Made by a program: the position numbers and the translations under genes. This document shows, piece by piece, positions 1-9,755 of a DNA stretch of 46,943 nucleotides. The stretch comes from an uncultured bacterium (GTDB lineage: Bacteria > Patescibacteriota > Minisyncoccia > UBA6257 > GWB1-50-10), in NCBI GenBank assembly GCA_903847915.1, contig CAINEW010000009.1, forward strand, positions 1 through 46,943, read 5' to 3'. The notes beneath the pieces are model-generated. The model was given only the letters and a program-made list of their open reading frames with translations. It made no database searches and was not told where the DNA came from. Every line of letters begins with the position of its first letter. The stretch's first letter is position 1.

Positions 1-78
1 AGAAAATTGTCTACTAAAGAGAAAATAATCCTAAAAAAGCTATTTTCCTCTGTAACACTTTGTAACACTTTTTAATTT

Positions 79-1635
79 ATGCCCATAAAATCTATCGTAA
101 AGCTTGAAAATATAGAAATGATCTATGATCAGGGAACCGAAACAGAGACGAGGGCTATTAAGAACGTTTCGCTTGAAATTGAAGAAGGAGAATATGTTTC
201 GTTCTTTGGAGGGTCTGGTTGTGGGAAAACAACCCTTATCTATATTATTGCTGGTATCCAAAAGAATACTGGAGGAACTGTTCTTGTGAACAATTTTAAT
301 CTTTCTACACTTTCTTCTTCGGATATTTCTCATTTTCGTCAAAGTACGATTGGGGTTATTTTTCAACATTTTAATCTTATCCCCACCCTTACCATCTTTG
401 ACAATATTGCTCTTCCTCTTATTTTCACTGGTATGTCACTTCGCGAACGCACTATTCGTGTACAAGAACTTTTAAAACAATTTGATTTGGTCACTTTTGA
501 ACGTTGGTATCCCCATCAACTTTCTGGCGGACAACAACAACGTGTAGCAATTGCACGTGCGATTGCAAATGACCCTCCGATTATTCTTGCAGACGAACCA
601 ATCGGCAACCTCGATGTTGCAAACGCGATGATTACCCTTGATTATCTTAAAAAATTAAATGAAGAAAATAAAAAGACAATTATTCTTGTTACCCACGAAC
701 TTTGGACATTGCGTGATGTACAAAAAATATTTTTTATGCGTGATGGCGCTCTTGAAAAAACAGAACTTAGAAAAGACCTAGAAGAAACAGCAATTCCTTC
801 TCCCACATCTCTTACTCATCGTATTGATCCTATTACCCCACCTATCGAGTTACCACAATCTCCAACACATATTCTTTGTCCCACTGAACCCCTTCCTCCT
901 CTTTCTCAAAAACCGACGCCTTCCTTACTTTCAGAAAAAAAATCTGAACCATCTGTTCAAAACGTACATTCATTACCACTAGAAAAACCTTCCGAACAAA
1001 TTGTTTCCCCAAAACCATATTTATCAACCTCTGAAGAAAAGGGGGTTGTTATTCCTGAAAAATCTGCGCCCCCTTCCCCTCTTCTTCTTTTTTCATTTCT
1101 TCATCCTACTCTTACGCGCGATGAACTTCGTGTGCGATTTTGCGCGCGCACTCTACTTAGGGACTATCCTTCCGCACAACAAGAACGCTTTGCAGAAATT
1201 CTTTTGCAATATAAAACATATCGTATTGGATATGATGAATTTGTTCTTCGCCTGGATACTCCTTTTCATAAAGGTGGAGTTGGATTATGGAAACGGAGTG
1301 CGGAAAAAATTGCAGAAAAAATTCGTACACTTTTTTCTTCGTGGCACACTATTGACGAAGTTCTTCTTACTCTTTCCCATGCTCCCTCAATACTTCTTAT
1401 AGACGACGCACGTCATATTCGTGAAATGTTTTTTGCTTCACGTTTTACCCCACCTCAACAAGAGCGTATTGAGCGTCTCCTTGAAGAAAAAATGCGGGGT
1501 AATAGTACCTGGGATCATTTTGAACACATGCTTTCACTTCCCCTTCGTGAAGCAGGCGCAGGACTACAAGGATCAACTCCTTCAAAAATGGTGCAATTAC
1601 TTAAAGTAGTATTTGCAGAAACCACTATTTCTTAA
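79..1635 (+). CDS. ABC transporter ATP-binding protein (LolD/MacB-like) with long Pro/Ser-rich linker and extra C-terminal domain
   Basis: Walker [10 protein letters not shown], signature [14 protein letters not shown], Walker B IILADEP, H-loop VTHE in the first ~230 aa; then Pro/Ser linker and ~190 aa C-terminal region. Confidence 0.9.
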   Translation: MPIKSIVKLENIEMIYDQGTETETRAIKNVSLEIEEGEYVSFFGGSGCGKTTLIYIIAGIQKNTGGTVLVNNFNLSTLSSSDISHFRQSTIGVIFQHFNLIPTLTIFDNIALPLIFTGMSLRERTIRVQELLKQFDLVTFERWYPHQLSGGQQQRVAIARAIANDPPIILADEPIGNLDVANAMITLDYLKKLNEENKKTIILVTHELWTLRDVQKIFFMRDGALEKTELRKDLEETAIPSPTSLTHRIDPITPPIELPQSPTHILCPTEPLPPLSQKPTPSLLSEKKSEPSVQNVHSLPLEKPSEQIVSPKPYLSTSEEKGVVIPEKSAPPSPLLLFSFLHPTLTRDELRVRFCARTLLRDYPSAQQERFAEILLQYKTYRIGYDEFVLRLDTPFHKGGVGLWKRSAEKIAEKIRTLFSSWHTIDEVLLTLSHAPSILLIDDARHIREMFFASRFTPPQQERIERLLEEKMRGNSTWDHFEHMLSLPLREAGAGLQGSTPSKMVQLLKVVFAETTIS

Positions 1636-2815
1636 ATGCGTCTGCAGGAGAAAGCTTTACTGATCGGCGCGCAGGCCAATATCCCGTAAGCAAACTAATA
1701 AGAGTTGCAAAAAGCATTAAAAGTGCCATAAACCATAGCGGACGCACAAAGAGATCAAGCGGCTTTCCGTTGAGTGACCGCGCAAGAATTTTAAGTCCAT
1801 AATTAAAAATATCCGCAAAAAAGATACCTAAGAAAAGTCCCATGAGACCACCAAAGAGTCCAATCCAAAATGCTTCCATGAGAAACATTGCCCTTATATT
1901 ATTATTTGTTGCACCAAATACTTTCATAATGCCGACTTCTTTTGTGCGCTCAAGAAGCGAAATGGTCATCGTATTAAACATGCCAATTGCAGATACGATC
2001 AATGTTGTTGCACCAAACACACTTAAAAGGATGGTGGCGATATTTAAAATTTTTGTTGCTTGTGTAATGAGATCTAATTTTGCAGAAATAAATGCACCAC
2101 GATTGGTTAAAATATCACGAAGGGGAAACACTACCTCTGCATTTTCTGCGCGGATAAGCGCGGTTCGATAAGCAAAAGTTTCTTCTGAAAACACCACCGA
2201 AGGAATGAAAATAAGTGGACTGTTTTCTCCTTCCTGCTCTATGGTGCCGCGCACTGGCAATGCTTTTTCTTCGATGCGTCCGTCGGGCATTGCAATATTT
2301 ACGTTAAACATTTTACCTAAAATAAAACGTGAATCTATATCAAATAATTTAAGCGCAGGCCCAGACAACACAATCCCTACATCATGCGCATCACGAAATA
2401 CTTCTCCTGATGAAGGGATGATGCCTGCAAGTCGGAAATAATTAGGGTCAACCACCTTCACGCTCACTGCGCCGTGAATATTATCTTTTATTAATTCTCC
2501 CGAAAGATCTACCACAGGAGAGATTTCTGCTACACCAGCAATTTTACTCATATCCTCAATATCTTTTTTTTGAAGTGTTGCTCCCCCTTCGTTGCCAAAT
2601 GATGCTTCAAGCGAATAAAAAGAATCGTCTGTTTTTACTAATTGTTCAATAAGAATTTTTCGCACTCCAAATCCAAGAGATACCACAAAAAGCACCATAC
2701 CGATCCCTACTCCGATTCCGATTGTGGTTAGAAAACTACGCACTGATTTTCCTTTGAATGTGCGAAGGGAGAGACGGAAGAGGTCGCTGATGCGCAAATG
2801 GTGCGAGAACTGCAT
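1625..2815 (-). CDS. ABC transporter permease, MacB/FtsX-like
   Basis: N-terminal TM followed by MacB-PCD-like periplasmic region and C-terminal FtsX-like TM block (NTMTISLLERTKEVGIMKVFGAT). Confidence 0.88.
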   Translation of the reverse strand: MQFSHHLRISDLFRLSLRTFKGKSVRSFLTTIGIGVGIGMVLFVVSLGFGVRKILIEQLVKTDDSFYSLEASFGNEGGATLQKKDIEDMSKIAGVAEISPVVDLSGELIKDNIHGAVSVKVVDPNYFRLAGIIPSSGEVFRDAHDVGIVLSGPALKLFDIDSRFILGKMFNVNIAMPDGRIEEKALPVRGTIEQEGENSPLIFIPSVVFSEETFAYRTALIRAENAEVVFPLRDILTNRGAFISAKLDLITQATKILNIATILLSVFGATTLIVSAIGMFNTMTISLLERTKEVGIMKVFGATNNNIRAMFLMEAFWIGLFGGLMGLFLGIFFADIFNYGLKILARSLNGKPLDLFVRPLWFMALLMLFATLISLLTGYWPARRSVKLSPADAFKK

Positions 2816-2822
2816 TCCTTTA

Positions 2823-3512
2823 TTATACCTTTTTCTTCTTATTCAGAAATGTCTTCCGGTGAAGAGGAGAGGCGCCGTAGCGCGCGAGTGCCCTGTAATG
2901 TGCCCGTGTACCATATCCTTTATGACTCTCAAATCCATATTGCGGATATTTTTTGTGCATTTTCGTCATATATTTATCGCGTGTCACTTTTGCGATAATT
3001 GAGGCGAGTGAGATTGCGGGTATTTTTTCATCTCCCTTAATTATGGTTTTCCCTATTCCTTTATAACTTTCTTGAAGATATAATCCGCCATCAAGAAGTA
3101 CAACGTGTTTTTTAATATGTTTTGAGTTTTTGGTTTTTAGTTTTTCATACGCTTGCGTAGCAGCGCGATTTGCGGCGCGCGTGATATTTATTTTATCAAT
3201 TATATTCGGTGCGATACTTACTATTTGATAGAAAATCTTTTTTTCTTTCTTTAATTTTTGCATATAGTGAAACCATTGCTCCCGCTGTAATGCAGAAAGT
3301 TTTTTAGAATCTTTGAGTTTTAATTTCTTATTTTTGAGATTTGATATTTGTAATTTGATATTTACCGTAGTCGCCAACGCGACTACGGTTATTGGTCCTG
3401 CAAGCGGGCCTCGCCCCACTTCGTCAATCCCAATAATGTAGCGTTTGGGCGAAGCTCGCCTTTTTTTGGCGGCTCTCCCCACTTCGTCAATCCCGATAAT
3501 CCACTTTTTCAT
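2823..3512 (-). CDS. rnhB: Ribonuclease HII
   Basis: GIDEVGRGPLAGP, DSKKL, IIKGDEKIPAISLASIIAKVTRD motifs; N-terminus carries a second copy of IIGIDEVGR. Confidence 0.92.
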   Translation of the reverse strand: MKKWIIGIDEVGRAAKKRRASPKRYIIGIDEVGRGPLAGPITVVALATTVNIKLQISNLKNKKLKLKDSKKLSALQREQWFHYMQKLKKEKKIFYQIVSIAPNIIDKINITRAANRAATQAYEKLKTKNSKHIKKHVVLLDGGLYLQESYKGIGKTIIKGDEKIPAISLASIIAKVTRDKYMTKMHKKYPQYGFESHKGYGTRAHYRALARYGASPLHRKTFLNKKKKV

Positions 3513-3648
3513 TGTTTGTAGTATAACAAAATCCTCATTATGTCTACTAAATTACTATTGAATTTCCATCCTTTTTTTCCTAATTTGAGCTTCTCTTAAA
3601 ATACGGTACAATAGGAGAGATTTATGAAATCCTTACTTTCTCTTTTTT

Positions 3649-6600
3649 ATGGAAAATAAATTTGTTCATTTACATACTCATTCTCATTACTCTCTTTTGG
3701 ATGGACTTTCAAAAATTGATCCACTTATCGCACGAGTAAAAGAATTAGGGATGGATGCGGTCGCCCTCACCGATCACGGCAACTGCTACGGCGCGATTGA
3801 GTTTTACAAAAAAGCGAAGAAGGCGGGCATTAAACCCATCTTGGGGGTTGAGGCCTACATGGCACCCTACGGACATTTGAATAAACGCGCAAAGGTGGAT
3901 GAATTGCGTTATCACCTCATTTTACTTGCAAAGAATATGACGGGGTGGCAAAACATCATCGCCCTTGTGACGAAATCATACCTTGAAGGATTTTATTACA
4001 AACCGCGGATTGATAAAGAACTGCTTGCGGAACACCATGAAGGCGTTATCTGTCTTTCTTCGTGTTATTCCGGAGAAATTGCACGTCTTATTGTTTCAAA
4101 AAAAATGGACGAAGCGGAAGCGAGCATCCTTTGGTATAAGCAAACTTTCGGCGATGATTTTTATCTTGAACTTCAACCGCACGCGAAAGAAATTCATGAA
4201 CCGTTGATTCAGCTTTCTAAAAAATGTGGCGTTCCTCTTGTGGCGACGCAAGATTCTCATTATTTAAACCGCGATGATCGCACCGCGCATGAAATTCTTT
4301 TAGCCGTACAGACGAATGGTAAATTAGACGATCCTGATCGCCTTACCTTAAAAAAGTTTGATCTCTCGCTTCGCTCACCTGACGAAATGGCGGAAATTTT
4401 TAACAACATTCCCGAAGCGATTAGTAATACGTGTGTGATTCGAGATAAATGTAATGTGGAAATAGAACTCGGCAAAACCAAAATGCCTAAGTTTCCTCTC
4501 CCCGAAGGAATGGATTCAAAAACCTATCTCATAAATCTTGTCCATGAACGGCTCCCCCTCCGTTTCCCTCAACCGAGCGAGGCGGTGCTTGCGCGCGTGG
4601 AACGCGAATTAGCGGTCGTGACGAAAACCGACTTTTCCGATTACTTTTTGATTGTGCAAGATTTTATTCAATGGGCAAAAACGCATGGCATTGTTGTCGG
4701 CCCCGGGAGAGGATCTGCGGCAGGAAGTATTATTTCCTATATTTTAGGCATTACAAATCTTGATCCCCTCAAGTACGAGCTTCTTTTTGAGCGCTTTTTG
4801 AATCCCGACCGTATTGCCGCACCCGATATTGATATTGATTTTACTGATATTCGCCGTGATGAGGTCGTCGCTTACGTGCGCGACAAATATGGGAGTGATC
4901 GCGTCGCACAAATTATTACGTTTGGAACGATGGCAGCACGTGCGGCGATTCGCGACACGGGTCGTGCCTTGGCGCTTTCTTATGCTTTTTGTGATCAAAT
5001 CTCAAAACAAATTCCTTTCCAAAACACGATTGACCAAGCACTTGCGGCAGTACCCGAACTCAAGAAACAATATGAAAGCGACAGCCAAACGCGTCAGTTG
5101 ATTGATTCGGCAAAAAAATTAGAAGGCGTCGCGCGTCATGCCTCTGTCCACGCGTGCGGTATCGTGATTGCTGCTGAGCCCTTAACACAGGTGATGCCTC
5201 TTCAGCGCGCGCCTCAAGGAGATGACACGATTATTACTCAATTTGAAATGCATGCAGTGGAAGATTTGGGACTACTCAAGATGGATTTCTTAGGACTTAA
5301 AAATCTGACCATTATTGAACATACCATTCGGCTTATTAAAGATATTCATGGCGTCGTGCTTGATTTGGACACTATTCCCCTTGACGATAAAAAAACATTT
5401 GAGCTTTTTCAGCGGGGTGATACGACCGGCGTGTTTCAACTTGAATCCTCCGGTATGCGTGGCTACTTGAAAGAATTAAAACCGAGCGAACTTGAAGATA
5501 TCATCGCCATGATTTCGCTCTATCGCCCCGGCCCTATAGAACTTATCCCTTCGTACATCAAACGTAAATTTAAACGTGAACCGATTGTCTATCTCCACCA
5601 AAAATTAGAACCTATTTTAGGGAAAACGTATGGCGTCGGTATTTATCAGGAACAGATGATGCGCATTGCGCGCGACTTGGCGGGCTTTACCCTTGCGGAA
5701 GCAGACACGTTGCGCAAAGCGATTGGTAAAAAAATAAAATCACTTCTTGATGAGCAACAAGATAAATTGATTAACGGCATGGTGGTAAATGGTATTGACG
5801 TGAGAACCGCAAAAGCGATTTGGGACTTGTTCCCGCCATTTGCACGTTATGGATTTAACCGGTCGCATGCGGCCTGTTATGCGATGATTAGTTATCAAAC
5901 CGCGTATTTGAAAGCGCATTATCCCGTGGAATTTTCTTCAAGTTTGCTTAATATTTCCGGCACTGATGTAGATCGTATTAATTTTTTGGTGAGCGAAACG
6001 AAAAAACTGGGGATTCAAGTGCTTCCGCCGGATGTGAATTTAAGTGCACAGGACTTTGCTCCTGATGGCGCGAATATTCGTTTTGGATTGCTCGCGATTA
6101 AAAACTTGGGCGCGAATATTGTGGCAGTGATTATTGAAGAGCGCGCACGTGGCGGCCCCTATCTTGATCTCTCTGATTTCCTTCGCCGGATTCAACATAG
6201 AGACATGAACAAAAAGTCGTTGGAAAGTTTGATTAAGGCGGGCGCGTTTGACATTATGGGGATTGAACGCGGACAGGCACTCGCGAACATTGAGGAACTT
6301 CTGAAATTTAACCAAGCCGCAAAAAAGAATTCGTCGGCAAATCAATTTGATCTTTTCGGGCCTACGGCGACCTTCACGAGTGTGCGCATGAAGCCGGGAG
6401 ACCCTGTAGAATCCCACGTGAAACTCCAATGGGAAAAAGAGTTGTTGGGACTTTATATCACTGACCATCCTTTTTCTTCTTATAAAGATAAGGTGAAAAA
6501 ACTTGCGAAACCGATTGGAGAAATTCTTGCGATTCCTTCGTCTGAAGAACGGGGTCCGCGCGTACGCACCGCAGGAATGATTACCGCCGTGCAAAAAATC

Positions 6601-6798
6601 ATGACGAAAAAAAATGAGCCGATGCTTTTTGTGACGCTAGAGGACATGGAAAATAAAATTGAGCTTTTAGTATTTCATAATACCCTCACTAAAAACCTTG
6701 ATCTCTGGCAAGAACATAAAGCGATTCTTGTGGGCGGTAGACCTTCTTGGCGCAACGGAGAAATAAAACTCATTTGCGAAGCCGCAAAGGGGTTATAA
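3649..6798 (+). CDS. dnaE: DNA polymerase III subunit alpha
   Basis: PHP domain FVHLHTHSHYSLLDG, catalytic PDIDIDF, GRGSAAGS, YQEQMMRIA, C-terminal OB fold; 1049 aa. Confidence 0.97.
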   Translation: MENKFVHLHTHSHYSLLDGLSKIDPLIARVKELGMDAVALTDHGNCYGAIEFYKKAKKAGIKPILGVEAYMAPYGHLNKRAKVDELRYHLILLAKNMTGWQNIIALVTKSYLEGFYYKPRIDKELLAEHHEGVICLSSCYSGEIARLIVSKKMDEAEASILWYKQTFGDDFYLELQPHAKEIHEPLIQLSKKCGVPLVATQDSHYLNRDDRTAHEILLAVQTNGKLDDPDRLTLKKFDLSLRSPDEMAEIFNNIPEAISNTCVIRDKCNVEIELGKTKMPKFPLPEGMDSKTYLINLVHERLPLRFPQPSEAVLARVERELAVVTKTDFSDYFLIVQDFIQWAKTHGIVVGPGRGSAAGSIISYILGITNLDPLKYELLFERFLNPDRIAAPDIDIDFTDIRRDEVVAYVRDKYGSDRVAQIITFGTMAARAAIRDTGRALALSYAFCDQISKQIPFQNTIDQALAAVPELKKQYESDSQTRQLIDSAKKLEGVARHASVHACGIVIAAEPLTQVMPLQRAPQGDDTIITQFEMHAVEDLGLLKMDFLGLKNLTIIEHTIRLIKDIHGVVLDLDTIPLDDKKTFELFQRGDTTGVFQLESSGMRGYLKELKPSELEDIIAMISLYRPGPIELIPSYIKRKFKREPIVYLHQKLEPILGKTYGVGIYQEQMMRIARDLAGFTLAEADTLRKAIGKKIKSLLDEQQDKLINGMVVNGIDVRTAKAIWDLFPPFARYGFNRSHAACYAMISYQTAYLKAHYPVEFSSSLLNISGTDVDRINFLVSETKKLGIQVLPPDVNLSAQDFAPDGANIRFGLLAIKNLGANIVAVIIEERARGGPYLDLSDFLRRIQHRDMNKKSLESLIKAGAFDIMGIERGQALANIEELLKFNQAAKKNSSANQFDLFGPTATFTSVRMKPGDPVESHVKLQWEKELLGLYITDHPFSSYKDKVKKLAKPIGEILAIPSSEERGPRVRTAGMITAVQKIMTKKNEPMLFVTLEDMENKIELLVFHNTLTKNLDLWQEHKAILVGGRPSWRNGEIKLICEAAKGL

Positions 6799-6802
6799 AC
6801 AA

Positions 6803-6828
6803 AAATCACCCAAATGAGAGGGTGATTT
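6803..6828. terminator. Bidirectional intrinsic terminator between dnaE and an orphan gene
   Basis: aaatcacc-caaatgaga-gggtgattt stem followed by T-rich tract (A-rich on the other side). Confidence 0.8.
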
Positions 6829-6849
6829 GTTTTTATTCAATGCTTGTTT

Positions 6850-7263
6850 TTACTTCTCTTTTATTACAATTACTTTCCAATTTAGTTTTTGGCAAAACAG
6901 AGAAAGATCGTACATATTAGTAGGAAGCTTAAGAAGTGTTGTGTCTTGTTTGATATACTCTTTACATAAATCAATCCCGTTAAATGTAATTTCTGTAACT
7001 CCGTCCATAAATTCACTGGCGTAATTGGCGGGTAAAATTACTTTTATTTTTTTACCTGATGGTGAAATTGTTTGTGCTTCAAGTGAAACAGCAACATTAA
7101 AGCCATGCAATCCTTGAATTGAATCAATCCGAAATGTCACAGTCCCTATTTGAGGCTCTGATCTAATTTCAACGTATTGAGGATAAATTCTCTTTGAGAG
7201 TTTTTCTTGTGCTGAAGTTGTTCCCATCCATAAAAATAGAATGAGAATTAGAATAGATTTCAT
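6850..7263 (-). CDS. Hypothetical secreted protein
   Basis: ORF with signal-peptide-like N-terminus MKSILILILFLWMGTTSAQE; no recognised family. Confidence 0.7.
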   Translation of the reverse strand: MKSILILILFLWMGTTSAQEKLSKRIYPQYVEIRSEPQIGTVTFRIDSIQGLHGFNVAVSLEAQTISPSGKKIKVILPANYASEFMDGVTEITFNGIDLCKEYIKQDTTLLKLPTNMYDLSLFCQKLNWKVIVIKEK

Positions 7264-7404
7264 TTTATTACCTTTCTTATAATGAATAAATATATTGTTA
7301 ATTTACCCTTTCATTATATACCTATTCTTTATAAAAGTCAATATGCCAGCCGGTGGACTTAAAAATGTGCATATTTGCTTGTTATTTTGTATACTAAAAC
7401 CACT

Positions 7405-9168
7405 ATGAAAAAAGATAATCATCATGATGAAATTCGTCATTCGCTCGCCCATCTTCTTGCGGCGGCAGTGCTCAAAAAATACCCTAAAACAAAATTGGGT
7501 ATTGGACCCGTCATTGAACACGGCTTCTATTATGATTTTAAAACGCCCATGCCGCTCACTCCGGAGGATTTGAAAGAGTTAGAAACCACGATGCGGGATT
7601 ATATCAAACAATCACTCCCTTTTAAGGGTAAGAAAGTGACCCCCGCAGAAGCGAAAAAACTCTTTTCTCTAAAAGGCAGAGAGCAACCTTTCAAATTAGA
7701 ACTTATTGAAGAATTTAAGAAAGATAAAAAACCGCTTACGGTCTATGCCACCGGTGAGATCTTTTTAGACCTCTGTCGCGGAGGACATGTAAAAAATACG
7801 AAGGAAATCAATCCTGATGCATTCACGCTCACCCACCTTGCAGGCGCCTACTGGCGTGGCGACGAAAAAAAAGCGCAACTTACACGCGTCTATGGGCTCG
7901 CCTTTGAAACAAAGAAAGAACTAGATGAACATCTCGCGATGCTAGAAGAAGCAAAGCGACGCGATCATCGGAAACTCGGCGCGGAATTAGATCTTTTTAC
8001 TTTTGATGATTTAGTAGGTAAAGGACTCCCTCTATGGTTGCCTCACGGCACGATTCTCAAAAATCAAATAGAGCAGTGCGCGATAGAGATGGAAGAAAGG
8101 TATGGCTATGAACGCGTTTCTACTCCCCATCTCGCCAAAGAAGAGCTTTATCTTACTTCTGGCCATCTTCCCTATTACAAAGAAGGTATGTATCCGGCAA
8201 TGACGATGGACGACGGCACCTATTATTTGAAATCAATGAATTGCCCGCATCATCATTTGATTTACAAAGCACGTCCGCGAAGCTATCGCGATTTGCCGTT
8301 ACGTTTTGCGGAATACGGCACGGTCTATCGCAATGAACTTTCTGGTACCCTTGCGGGACTTTTGCGCGTGCGGATGCTTTCTATGAACGACGCACATATT
8401 TACTGTACAAAAGATCAGATTGAAGAGGAGTTTAAAAAAGTAATTGCGTTAAATCTTGAATACTTTAAATTATTTGGACTTACTCACTATTGGTTCCGTC
8501 TTTCCAAGTGGGATCCGAAACGGAAAGGAAAATATATCAACGAGCCCGCGAATTGGAAATTAACAGAAAGCGTATTGCGGAAGATATTAAAAGAAATGAA
8601 TGTACCTTTTACCGAAGTGGCAGACGAGGCAGCATTTTATGGTCCAAAAGTGGACGTGCAGTTTAAATCGGTTATCGGGCGCGAAGAGTCGCTTTCTACT
8701 ATTCAATTAGATTTTGCGGCGAAAAAAAGGTTTGGACTTTCGTATGTTGATAAGAACGGAAAAGAAAATAATGAAGTATTTGTGATTCATCGCGCTCCGC
8801 TTTCTACTCATGAACGTTTTATCGCCTTTCTTTTAGAACATTACGCAGGCGTATTTCCTTTGTGGCTTTCTCCTCTACAAGTAGCGATTTTACCGGTCAG
8901 CGAGAATCATTTTGCCCACGCAGAAATAATTACTCAAGAACTTAAAAAAAATCATATTCGCGTGACACTTAATTCTGCGAATGAGACATTGGGAAAACGC
9001 ATTCGTGAAGCAGAACTTAAAAAGATTCCCTCTATTCTCGTGATCGGAGATAAAGAGGTTGAGTCCGGTACCGTGAGCGTCCGCACGCGAGGCATTAAAG
9101 AAAGTGTAGTATTGCCTGTTGAAGAATATATCAAAAAACTCAAAGAGCGTATTTTTTCAAAATCTTAG
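7405..9168 (+). CDS. thrS: Threonine--tRNA ligase (no TGS domain)
   Basis: Editing-domain motifs HSLAH and CRGGH, class II motifs (FRNELSGTLAGLLRVR, MNDAHIYC, HRAPLSTHERFIAFLLEHYAG); ATG at 7405 preferred over the TTG at 7375. Confidence 0.95.
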   Translation: MKKDNHHDEIRHSLAHLLAAAVLKKYPKTKLGIGPVIEHGFYYDFKTPMPLTPEDLKELETTMRDYIKQSLPFKGKKVTPAEAKKLFSLKGREQPFKLELIEEFKKDKKPLTVYATGEIFLDLCRGGHVKNTKEINPDAFTLTHLAGAYWRGDEKKAQLTRVYGLAFETKKELDEHLAMLEEAKRRDHRKLGAELDLFTFDDLVGKGLPLWLPHGTILKNQIEQCAIEMEERYGYERVSTPHLAKEELYLTSGHLPYYKEGMYPAMTMDDGTYYLKSMNCPHHHLIYKARPRSYRDLPLRFAEYGTVYRNELSGTLAGLLRVRMLSMNDAHIYCTKDQIEEEFKKVIALNLEYFKLFGLTHYWFRLSKWDPKRKGKYINEPANWKLTESVLRKILKEMNVPFTEVADEAAFYGPKVDVQFKSVIGREESLSTIQLDFAAKKRFGLSYVDKNGKENNEVFVIHRAPLSTHERFIAFLLEHYAGVFPLWLSPLQVAILPVSENHFAHAEIITQELKKNHIRVTLNSANETLGKRIREAELKKIPSILVIGDKEVESGTVSVRTRGIKESVVLPVEEYIKKLKERIFSKS

Positions 9169-9686
9169 TAATAAAAAATCCCTTCTTTTTTCCAAAAGGG
9201 ATTTTTAAATAATACCACATTTGTATCTGTTGGAATCTCCTGTTTTTCATCAGGAGGAATCCAACGCTCTATGCCGTCCGCGATAAGGATAAGATAAGTA
9301 CTATCTGCTAATACATCATCAAGAAGAAATTGCTCGTCTCTCATCAGAATACTTGAGGGTACCACGACAAGATTTTTTTCATTTCCTATGAAACATGTAT
9401 TGTGAAAAAAATGTTTTGCAATCATAAATGCACTCTCTCCATTTTGAGCAATCCTTATTGATGAATCAACTTCATTTTCTGATAAGTTTGAATCAATATA
9501 GATTACACCACTCACATACCATCTACTATCCTGAAAAATATCTTCTGCAAGTTCCATCTTATTATTTTCACGATTATCGATAATAAGCACCACTGGAAAT
9601 TTTGGATAATTAAAGAGAGACGTAGTGCCTATTACTACACATACGATACAAAGAGAAAAAAATATATAAAAAAATCTACTCATCAA
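9165..9686 (-). CDS. Hypothetical membrane-anchored/secreted protein
   Basis: N-terminal hydrophobic segment FFYIFFSLCIVCVVIG; no recognised family. Confidence 0.65.
   Translation of the reverse strand: MMSRFFYIFFSLCIVCVVIGTTSLFNYPKFPVVLIIDNRENNKMELAEDIFQDSRWYVSGVIYIDSNLSENEVDSSIRIAQNGESAFMIAKHFFHNTCFIGNEKNLVVVPSSILMRDEQFLLDDVLADSTYLILIADGIERWIPPDEKQEIPTDTNVVLFKNPFWKKEGIFYY
9173..9207. terminator. Bidirectional terminator lying inside the 3' coding end of the opposing gene
   Basis: aaaaaatccctt-cttttttcc-aaaagggattttt. Confidence 0.75.
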
Positions 9687-9755
9687 TTTTCTCCTGATGA
9701 TTAGTGAATAAAATTTGTAAATTACCGAAATTAAATATACTATAACAATATAAAA

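Noticed and set aside
40-369. Many six-frame ORFs antisense to or out of frame with good genes (e.g. 40-369 -, 1001-1402 +, 6040-6594 -, 25695-26195 +, 25835-26374 +)
   Set aside because: They lie inside well-supported CDSs and show no domain logic or independent start signals; treated as spurious.
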